DNA of 12,774 nucleotides, taken from contig CAMLEQ010000063.1 in assembly GCA_946479015.1 (NCBI GenBank), positions 1-12,774 on the forward strand, in the 5' to 3' direction. Of this stretch, positions 1-5,737 are shown piece by piece (the first letter of the stretch is position 1; every line of letters begins with the position of its first letter). The notes under the pieces were generated by a model. The model was not told the origin of the DNA, searched no databases, and saw only the letters and a program-made list of their open reading frames with translations. The translations under genes were made by a program, and so were the position numbers. Source of the stretch: an uncultured Gemmatimonadota bacterium. Its GTDB lineage: Bacteria > Gemmatimonadota > Gemmatimonadetes > Gemmatimonadales > Gemmatimonadaceae.

Positions 1-2
1 GC

Positions 3-1835
3 TCACGCCGCGACCCCCTCCAATCCGGCCGCTCGTGGCGATTGTCGCTCGTGGCCACCACCCCCCTCGCCACCCGGCACGCGCCGGCGGCAAAGCGCGC
101 CGGCGCGCCCACGGCGCCAGGGGGTGGTGGTGACGGCGGTGGTGGTGGGGGCGGTGGCGGCGGGGGAGGCGGCGGTGGAGGAAACGACAGCGGCGCCGTC
201 GTCCAGCCGGACGACCCGGGACCGGCCGACGTCCGCTTCACCATCGACGCCACGCACACGACGCCGATCTCGCCGTGGATCTACGGCGTGAACGCCATGA
301 CCGAGGATCATCAGCCGGCCGGCTACGCGCCGTGGTACGGCGCCACGCTTCCTCCGGTGTTCACGCTCGACCGGGCTGGGGGGAATCGCTGGTCCGCGTA
401 CAACTGGGAGAACAACTACAGCAACGCGGGGCTCGACTACGGCCCGTTCAGCAACGACGCGTATCTGAGCGCCAGCCGCACCCCCGGGGACGCCGTCCGG
501 TCGCGCGCCGCCGCGACGTTCGCGCGCGGCGCCGGGATGCTCGTCACCGTCCCGATGCTCGACTACGTGGCCGCCGATGGAAACGGCCCCACCGGGGCCG
601 ATGAGGCGACGCGCGCCACCCGCCTGGCGACGCGCTTCCGCCGGAGCCTCCCGCGGAAGGGCGCGGCGTTCACGCTGTCGCCCAACGCGGGGGATTCCGT
701 GGTGTACCAGGACGAGTTCGTGCACTGGCTGGGCGCCACCTTCCCCGGCCACGGCGCCGAGACGTCGACGCCGATCTTCTTCAGCCTCGACAACGAACCG
801 GACATCTGGTTCTCCACGCACGAGGAGGTGGAGAGCAGGATCGACGGGCAGCCCCGTCTCCAGACGTACGCCGGATTCAGCGACCGCACGATCGCGTATG
901 CATCCGCGGTGAAGGATGCCGCGCCCGGCGCGGTGGTGTTCGGCCCCGCCGTCGCCACCTACGCCGGCATCGCGACGCTCGGTCGCTATCCCACCCCCGA
1001 CCCCACCTACGGCACGCGCTTCTTCCTCGACGTCTACCTCGACCGCATCCACGCCGAGGAGCAGCGGCAGGGGCGCCGCCTCGTGGACGTCCTCGACATC
1101 CACTGGTATCCCGCCGCGGGGAGCGGCGGGCGCGAGATCACCGACGACCGCGCGCCGCAGGATGACGCCATGATCGCCGCCCGGCTCCAGGCGCCGCGAT
1201 CGCTCTGGGATCCCACGTACGACGAGGGAAGCTGGGTGAACGATGCCCAGCCGGACACCCGTCCCATCGCGCTCCTCCCGAAGCTGCGCGCGCACATCGC
1301 GTCCCACGATCCGGGGATGAAGATCGCGATCAGCGAGTACTACTACGGGCGCGGCGGCGACATCTCCGGCGGCCTCGCGCAGGCGGACGTGCTCGGGATC
1401 TTCGGGCGGGAGGGAGTGTTCGCCGCCACGCTGTGGCCGCAGGCCGACGTGTCGGCGTCGCCGTACGGCGGCGACGGGAGAAAGGCGTACGCGTACATCT
1501 TCGGCGCCTTCGACCTGTTCCGGAACTACGACGGCGCCGGCGCCACGGTCGGAGATCTCGCGGCACGCGCGACCACCTCGAACGCGGCCAGGGCGTCCGT
1601 CTACGCCACGGTGGACCGGCAGGGGCGCACCGTGCTCGTGGCGATCAACAAGACGAGCGCTCCGCTCACCGCGGCCATCGCCATCACCGGGCCGCTCGCG
1701 ACCACCGCGACCATCTATACAATGGCGAGTGGCGCGCCGACACCGGTGCGCAAGCCCGACGTGTCACTCCCGAAGCGGAACGCGCTCGTGCTCACGCTGC
1801 CGGCGCTGAGCGCGAGCACAGTGGTGATGCACTAG
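3..1835 (+). CDS. Glycoside hydrolase family 44 protein with poly-Gly linker (5' end outside window)
   Basis: This is probably a secreted endo-beta-1,4-glucanase or xyloglucanase of GH44, a retaining family with a TIM barrel plus a beta-sandwich. The frame is open to the window edge. The first internal start is a TTG at 42, used here for residue numbers. GH44 signatures are a GGNRWSAYNWENNYSNAG block (about residues 113-130), the acid/base Glu252 in SLDNEP, and the nucleophile Glu432 in AISEYYYG, followed by DISGGLAQADVLGIFGREG. The C-terminal beta-sandwich covers about residues 500-597. A run of 16 glycines (residues 32-47) links the catalytic region to an N-terminus with no recognisable signal peptide in the visible part, so the export signal probably lies upstream. 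It converges on a second GH44 gene 7 nt away. Family assignment is firm; substrate and start are not. Confidence 0.9.
   Translation, partial: SRRDPLQSGRSWRLSLVATTPLATRHAPAAKRAGAPTAPGGGGDGGGGGGGGGGGGGGGGNDSGAVVQPDDPGPADVRFTIDATHTTPISPWIYGVNAMTEDHQPAGYAPWYGATLPPVFTLDRAGGNRWSAYNWENNYSNAGLDYGPFSNDAYLSASRTPGDAVRSRAAATFARGAGMLVTVPMLDYVAADGNGPTGADEATRATRLATRFRRSLPRKGAAFTLSPNAGDSVVYQDEFVHWLGATFPGHGAETSTPIFFSLDNEPDIWFSTHEEVESRIDGQPRLQTYAGFSDRTIAYASAVKDAAPGAVVFGPAVATYAGIATLGRYPTPDPTYGTRFFLDVYLDRIHAEEQRQGRRLVDVLDIHWYPAAGSGGREITDDRAPQDDAMIAARLQAPRSLWDPTYDEGSWVNDAQPDTRPIALLPKLRAHIASHDPGMKIAISEYYYGRGGDISGGLAQADVLGIFGREGVFAATLWPQADVSASPYGGDGRKAYAYIFGAFDLFRNYDGAGATVGDLAARATTSNAARASVYATVDRQGRTVLVAINKTSAPLTAAIAITGPLATTATIYTMASGAPTPVRKPDVSLPKRNALVLTLPALSASTVVMH
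120..182 (+). repeat. Poly-glycine coding tract, GGN repeats
   Basis: Twenty-one codons encode four Gly, one Asp and sixteen Gly. The codons mix ggt, ggc, ggg and gga, so the tract is a coding linker kept at protein level rather than a pure triplet microsatellite. G-richness on the + strand makes slippage or G-quadruplex formation possible. It sits just before the GH44 catalytic module, where secreted enzymes often carry a flexible linker. Confidence 0.8.
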
Positions 1836-3400
1836 CCGCGGGTCACCGCATCACGAGCGTGGACACACTCATCGGCGGCATGCGGTAGAGGAGCGTGTTG
1901 TTCGCCGCGATCGCCACGTCGGGGAGGCGCCGCGGCGCGGGCACGGTGCCGGTGAGCGTGTACACGCTCGCGGCATGCAGCGGCCCGGGGTGCACCACCT
2001 GGATCGCCGCCGGGAGCGCGGCGCGCGTCTTGTTGATGGCGACGATCACGACGTGGCCCGCGCTGTCCACGCTCGCGTAGGCCGAGCTGTGCACCGGATC
2101 GCTGGTGGTCGCCTCCACCCCCGTGTCCCCGAAGCGGCCCCCGGCGCCGTCGTAGTTCAGGAACATGTCGAACGCCGCGAAGATGTAGCCGTACGCCAGG
2201 TTCCCATCCCCGTGGAGCTCGGCGGACCCGAGGTTCGCCACCGGCCAGAGGTTCGCGGCGAACACCCCCTCGCGCCCGAAGATGCCGAGGACGTCCGCCT
2301 CGACGACCCCTCCGGAGATGTCGTTCCCTCCACCGTAGTAGTACTCGGTGATCGCGAGCTTCGTCCCCGGGTAGTGCCGCGCGATCTCCTGGCGGACGCG
2401 CGGCAGCAGGCGGATGGGGCCATCCGCCGCCCGCGTCACCCACGTCCCCTCGTCGTACGAGGGATCCCAGAGCGACCGCGGGAGCTGCAACCGCTTCTCG
2501 ATCTCGCCGACGCTCGGGTCGGGCCTGAGGTTCACCTGCGGGTACCAGTGGAGATCGAGGACGTCCAGCAGCCGCTTCCCCTCCCTGGCCTCCGCCTGAC
2601 GCATCCCATCGAGGTAGACGTCGAGGAAGAATCGCGAGCCGTAGCGCGGATCGGGCTCGGGGTACCGGCCGAGCGTCGCCATCCCCACCCACCCCGACAG
2701 CGCGGGGCCGAACACCAGCGCGTCGGGCGCCACGCGCTTGATGGCGCGCGCATACCGGACACTCTGGTCGATGAACCCCTGGTAGCTCTCGAGGTGCGGC
2801 AGCAGCCCGGCGATCTTGCTGTTCACTTCCTCGTGTGTGCTCGACCAGAGATCGGGCTCGTTGTCCAGGCTGAAGAAGATGGGGGTGAGCGGATCGCGCG
2901 CGCTGTCGGGGAACTCGTGCTCGAGCCAGTGCACGAACTCGTCCTGGTACACGTACGCATCGCTGGTGTCCGGGGCGAGGGAGAGCGCGCCGGGCTTCGC
3001 GGGCCGGCTGATCTTGAAGCGCTTCACCATGCGCTGGTCGTGCGTGAAGTCCGATACCTCCATCGGCCCCGCGCCATCGGCGGCCACCTCGCCGAGCATC
3101 GGCACGGTGACGAGCACCCCCTCGTGCCGCGCGAGCGACGCCGCCACGCGCGAGCGGATCGCCTCCCCCGGAACGCGACTCGTGCTCAGGTACTCATCGT
3201 TCTCGTACTGATAGTCGTTGCCCGCGTTGCTGTAGTTGTTCTCCCAGTTGTACGCGGACATCCGGTTGCCGCCGAGCCGGTTGAGCGTGAACGGCGGGAA
3301 CGCGCGGGGATGCCCCCACTTGTCCGGCTCCGTGAAGTTCGCGCCGTAGATGTAGCGCGAGATGGGCCTGCGGATCGCCGTCCTCACCACGATGCGCACG
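230..3400. repeat. Diverged inverted duplication formed by two GH44 genes
   Basis: The two GH44 coding regions are homologous and convergent, so at DNA level they form a long imperfect inverted repeat with arms of roughly 1.5 kb and almost no spacer. A conserved patch illustrates it: 1200-1228 and the reverse complement of 2447-2475 match at 28 of 29 positions, differing only at one A/T. Elsewhere identity is lower. The boundaries are set by protein homology, not by an exact repeat edge. Confidence 0.7.
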
Positions 3401-3591
3401 GCGTCCGATCCCATCGCGACGTCACCGTCGCGGGAGGACCAGTGGGCGCGCTGGTTGGCGTCGAGGTCGGGCGTGCACGCGGACGCGGATCCGAGCGCGA
3501 GGCACGCGAGCCCCGCGACGAGGCGCACGGCCGTCTGGCGCAACCGGATCGGCGCGATCGTGCCCTTCGGTTGCGCGGTGGGAATGCACAT
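1843..3591 (-). CDS. Glycoside hydrolase family 44 lipoprotein
   Basis: This is a second GH44 enzyme, 582 residues, predicted to be exported and lipid-anchored. The start at 3591 is chosen because it gives a basic n-region (IRLRQTAVR), a hydrophobic stretch (LVAGLACLALGSASA) and a lipobox-like Cys39. The open frame extends 52 codons further upstream, but that part looks non-coding. GH44 landmarks are GGNRMSAYNWENNYSNAGND (about 108-125), acid/base Glu245 in SLDNEP, and nucleophile Glu416 in AITEYYYG followed by DISGGVVEADVLGIFGREG. A C-terminal beta-sandwich covers about 485-582. It is over half identical by eye to the convergent GH44 gene at its left, so the two are paralogues. A possible SD on the minus strand (AGGG, about 12 nt upstream) is weak. 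The likely substrate is beta-1,4-glucan or xyloglucan; this is inference from the family. Confidence 0.92.
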   Translation of the reverse strand: MCIPTAQPKGTIAPIRLRQTAVRLVAGLACLALGSASACTPDLDANQRAHWSSRDGDVAMGSDAVRIVVRTAIRRPISRYIYGANFTEPDKWGHPRAFPPFTLNRLGGNRMSAYNWENNYSNAGNDYQYENDEYLSTSRVPGEAIRSRVAASLARHEGVLVTVPMLGEVAADGAGPMEVSDFTHDQRMVKRFKISRPAKPGALSLAPDTSDAYVYQDEFVHWLEHEFPDSARDPLTPIFFSLDNEPDLWSSTHEEVNSKIAGLLPHLESYQGFIDQSVRYARAIKRVAPDALVFGPALSGWVGMATLGRYPEPDPRYGSRFFLDVYLDGMRQAEAREGKRLLDVLDLHWYPQVNLRPDPSVGEIEKRLQLPRSLWDPSYDEGTWVTRAADGPIRLLPRVRQEIARHYPGTKLAITEYYYGGGNDISGGVVEADVLGIFGREGVFAANLWPVANLGSAELHGDGNLAYGYIFAAFDMFLNYDGAGGRFGDTGVEATTSDPVHSSAYASVDSAGHVVIVAINKTRAALPAAIQVVHPGPLHAASVYTLTGTVPAPRRLPDVAIAANNTLLYRMPPMSVSTLVMR

Positions 3592-3853
3592 GCTCGACGA
3601 GTACCCTGCTCTCGAGAAACGCACGGCGACGCAGCACCGGGCTGGGCCGGAGAAGGTGCGGTAGGCGGTATATTGAAGCGCACTCGGCAGTTGCGCCAGC
3701 ATCGGCGGGACCCGAGAGCGTGCGGGCACCGACGAGGCACAGCGCAATCGGTAGTTGTGACTGGAATGATTCGGGCCTTGTGACCGATTCCGCTCCCCGC
3801 TCGTCGAGACAGTGCGCTCGCGCTCGGGAGCAGGGCGGGCAGCATCGCACGCC
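3592..3853. other. Divergent intergenic region between GH44 lipoprotein and riboswitch
   Basis: There is no credible gene here. It should hold the promoters of the leftward GH44 gene and of the rightward riboswitch transcript. The only good -10-like hexamer is TATATT at 3669-3674 (+ strand, 5 of 6 to consensus) without a convincing -35. TTGTGAC occurs twice, at 3755-3761 and 3778-3784, 23 bp apart on the same strand, and a 9-bp palindrome GAAT-G-ATTC lies at 3764-3772 between them. Confidence 0.5.
3669..3674 (+). promoter_or_regulatory. Candidate -10 element (TATATT) for the riboswitch transcript
   Basis: This is the most AT-rich hexamer of the region and matches the sigma-70 -10 consensus at five of six positions. 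Transcription from here would begin near 3681 and give a leader of about 300 nt that includes the riboswitch. No clear -35 is visible at 17 bp, so it is only a candidate. It could also belong to the opposite strand, serving the GH44 gene. Confidence 0.25.
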
Positions 3854-3964
3854 TCCGCATGGAGGCCGCGACAAGGGCAAACCCGGCGAAAGCCGGCGAC
3901 GCAAAGCTACGAGGCTACAGCGCGCAAGCGGGACGTGCGCCACGCCAGTCGAGCCGCCGACGGA
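3854..3964 (+). ncRNA. Cyclic di-GMP-I riboswitch (GEMM-I)
   Basis: The aptamer is recognised from conserved GEMM-I blocks in order. ACAAGGGCAAACC is at 3871-3883. A P2 hairpin CCGGC-GAAA-GCCGG is at 3883-3896, with the GNRA tetraloop expected in this class. GACGCAAAGC follows at 3898-3907, the half that contacts the ligand. A second stem then leads to the closing GCCAGTCGAGCCGCC segment at 3944-3958. TCCG at 3854-3857 can pair with CGGA at 3961-3964 as a possible P1. The outer boundaries are approximate. The three Gs of the GGGCAAACC block are intact, which by recollection favours c-di-GMP over the cGAMP-selective variant. The element ends about 23 nt before the start codon of the DUF1996 lipoprotein, so it should control that gene in cis. 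Confidence 0.9.
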
Positions 3965-3966
3965 CC

Positions 3967-3980
3967 TCTCACTGCGGAGA
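3967..3980 (+). promoter_or_regulatory. Shine-Dalgarno with small sequestering hairpin (possible expression platform)
   Basis: GGAGA at 3976-3980 is the SD, 6 nt before the ATG at 3987. TCTC at 3967-3970 can pair with GAGA at 3977-3980 across a 6-nt loop, directly after the aptamer. No U-tract terminator is seen between aptamer and start, so translational control is the simpler model. The hairpin has only 4 bp and is weak alone; it might extend or be displaced by the aptamer. Confidence 0.45.
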
Positions 3981-3986
3981 ATCGCC

Positions 3987-5522
3987 ATGCGTCTCTCTAC
4001 GCGGCAGATGCTGTCTCGTGTGGTCGGACTCGCGCTCGCGACCGCCGGATGCTCGGCGGGCGCCGCCCCCACCTCCGCCCCCACCGATCCTTCGGTCCCA
4101 ACCCAGCCCGCCACCGTCAGCTCGCTGACCGTCTCGCCGGTTCGTGGCCAGGTGGTGGTCGGCAAGACGCTGCAGCTCGCGGTCGCGGCGAAGGACAGTC
4201 GCGGCGTGTCGGTGAGCGATGCGCCCGTGACGTGGTCGGTGGACAAGCCCTCCCTCGCCACGGTGTCGCAGACCGGCATGGTCACCGGTGTCGCGCAGGG
4301 CTCCGTCACGGTGCGCGTGACGAGCGGATCGGTCTCCGGCACGAGCACCGTCGATGTGACGCCGGCCGGGACGCCCGCCCCCGAGACGTTCACCTTCTGC
4401 ACCGACGCGGGCGCGCCGTGCGACTTCATCGGCCTGCGCGATGTCCGCCTCGTGGGCCCGAGCGGCGCGTACGTGCAGCAGACCGCGTATCACACGATCC
4501 CGTGCGCCCCGTACGGCTTCGGCGGGCGGAACCCCGCCCCGAACCAGCCGCTCCACTGCGAGTACGGACCGCTCAAGACCACGACCCTCACGAATCCCAT
4601 GCCCGGGATGGCCGGGCTGCCGGCGCAGGTGATCGTCCCCCTCGGGTCGCCCGGCGCCGCCGCGGCCCAGAGCGAGCCCACGAACGAGACGCCGGAGTTC
4701 ACCGACGGCTCCGGCTCCTTCCGCACCACGTGCAGCCTGGCGCGCTTCGCGTTCGACGATCCCGTCGTCTTCCCGGGGCAGCCGGGCGCATCGCACCTGC
4801 ACGCGTTCTTCGGCAACACCGCCGTCACCGCGAGCACCACCGCGCAATCGATCCTGACGAGCGGCAACTCCACCTGCCGCGGCGGCACGCTCAATCGCAC
4901 CGCCTACTGGGTGCCCGCCGTGTTCGACTCGCGCACCGGCGAGGTGCAGGCGCCGGATGAGGGCGTGTTCTACTACAAGACGGGCTACAACATCGATCCC
5001 AAGGTGGTGAAGCCCTTCCCCGAGGGGCTCCGCATGATCGCCGGCGACAAGTCGGCGACCGGCGTCCAGGACTTCGTCGAGTGGGGGTGCCGCGACCACT
5101 ACGTGGAGAACACGGGGAAGATTCCCACCACCTGTCCAGTGGGCGATGCGGTGCGACTCACGGTGCTCTTCCCGCAGTGCTGGGATGGCGTGCACCTCGA
5201 CTCGCCGGACCACAAGAGCCACATGGCGTTCCCGATCTACCGGAACCCGCCGCAGGTCAGCACCTGTCCCGCGTCGCATCCGGTCACGCTGCCGCAGATC
5301 ACCGAGCACTTCGACTACCCGGTGAGCGCGTCGTCGGCGCCGGCGTTCTGGCGCCTCACCTCGGACACGTACAGCACGTCCATTCCGGGCGGGCTCTCCG
5401 CGCACGCCGACTGGATGTACGGCTGGAGCAACACCACGTTCGCCACGATCGTGACGCAGTGCCTGAACAAGGCGGTGGACTGCGGCGTGGGCTCGATCGG
5501 GAACGGCACGACGTTGTTCTGA
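3987..5522 (+). CDS. DUF1996 domain lipoprotein with Ig-like (BIG2) domain
   Basis: This is a 511-residue exported lipoprotein of unknown biochemical function. The ATG at 3987 is set by the SD GGAGA and a lipoprotein signal ending in TAGC (Cys22). After a Pro/Thr-rich linker (about 25-42), residues 43-125 form a bacterial Ig-like group 2 domain (TWSVDKPSLATVSQTGMVTG). Residues about 132-200 are a Cys-rich module containing CDFIGLRDVRLVGPSGAYV. From about 246 to 485 it matches DUF1996: GASHLHAFFGN (267-277), TAYWVPAVF (305-313), FPQCWDGVHLDSPDHKSHMA (395-414) and HADWMYGW (473-480). The His/Asp-rich motifs could bind metal or sugar. Paired Cys suggest disulfides outside the cytoplasm. DUF1996 proteins in fungi and bacteria are secreted, often with carbohydrate-related modules. 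The c-di-GMP riboswitch ahead suggests a surface or matrix role; this is inference. Confidence 0.9.
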   Translation: MRLSTRQMLSRVVGLALATAGCSAGAAPTSAPTDPSVPTQPATVSSLTVSPVRGQVVVGKTLQLAVAAKDSRGVSVSDAPVTWSVDKPSLATVSQTGMVTGVAQGSVTVRVTSGSVSGTSTVDVTPAGTPAPETFTFCTDAGAPCDFIGLRDVRLVGPSGAYVQQTAYHTIPCAPYGFGGRNPAPNQPLHCEYGPLKTTTLTNPMPGMAGLPAQVIVPLGSPGAAAAQSEPTNETPEFTDGSGSFRTTCSLARFAFDDPVVFPGQPGASHLHAFFGNTAVTASTTAQSILTSGNSTCRGGTLNRTAYWVPAVFDSRTGEVQAPDEGVFYYKTGYNIDPKVVKPFPEGLRMIAGDKSATGVQDFVEWGCRDHYVENTGKIPTTCPVGDAVRLTVLFPQCWDGVHLDSPDHKSHMAFPIYRNPPQVSTCPASHPVTLPQITEHFDYPVSASSAPAFWRLTSDTYSTSIPGGLSAHADWMYGWSNTTFATIVTQCLNKAVDCGVGSIGNGTTLF

Positions 5523-5593
5523 GGCGGGATTCCCTCGCCGCCGCGCCGGCGGCGGGCCGTGCTCCCCTCGCGGCGCACGGGATGGAGTGAGTG

Positions 5594-5624
5594 CGCGGCC
5601 GCGGCGTGTGACGCCGCGGCCGCG
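5594..5624 (+). terminator. Perfect 13-bp GC hairpin downstream of DUF1996 gene
   Basis: The arms are CGCGGCCGCGGCG (5594-5606) and its exact reverse complement (5612-5624), with the 5-nt loop TGTGA. It lies 72 nt after the DUF1996 stop codon. The following bases (TCCTGTTCC) contain only scattered Ts, so it is an intrinsic-like terminator without a proper U-tract, as is common in high-GC bacteria. Confidence 0.7.
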
Positions 5625-5683
5625 TCCTGTTCCGGCGCCCCGGAGTGCGGCCTCGGCCGTGTGGGCGGGCATCGCATGTTGCG

Positions 5684-5697
5684 CCACGCTGGCGTGG
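5684..5697. promoter_or_regulatory. Palindrome CCACGC-TG-GCGTGG upstream of LuxR-type gene
   Basis: Two perfect 6-bp half sites with a 2-nt spacer lie about 40 nt before the predicted start of the LuxR-family gene. Symmetric sites of this size suit a dimeric helix-turn-helix (HTH) protein, so autoregulation is possible. No promoter hexamers can be placed with confidence around it. Confidence 0.35.
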
Positions 5698-5720
5698 TCA
5701 CAGATTGCTGGTCTGGTGAC
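5697..5720 (+). promoter_or_regulatory. Leader hairpin or operator GTCACAGA / TCTGGTGAC
   Basis: GTCACAGA (5697-5704) pairs with TCTGGTGAC (5712-5720) over 8 bp with one bulged G and the 7-nt loop TTGCTGG. It ends 17 nt before the TTG start of the LuxR-type gene, where a ribosome would load, and shares a base with the palindrome just upstream. It could be an RNA hairpin or a DNA operator. Confidence 0.35.
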
Positions 5721-5737
5721 TCTCACCCGAGCGTGCG

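Noticed and set aside
3..1307. 434-codon minus-strand open frame opposite the first GH44 gene
   Set aside because: It has no domain and its reverse complement encodes conserved GH44 motifs.
3592..3747. Upstream extension of the GH44 lipoprotein by 52 residues
   Set aside because: The added residues precede a normal signal peptide and do not look like coding sequence.
1975..3783. 602-codon + strand open frame antisense to the GH44 lipoprotein
   Set aside because: No domain, and biased Arg/Val/Glu composition. The minus-strand frame carries both GH44 catalytic motifs and a lipoprotein signal.
3720..3986. Upstream in-frame extension of the DUF1996 gene
   Set aside because: It would translate through the c-di-GMP riboswitch and bury the lipoprotein signal 89 residues inside the protein. 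The ATG at 3987 has a proper SD.
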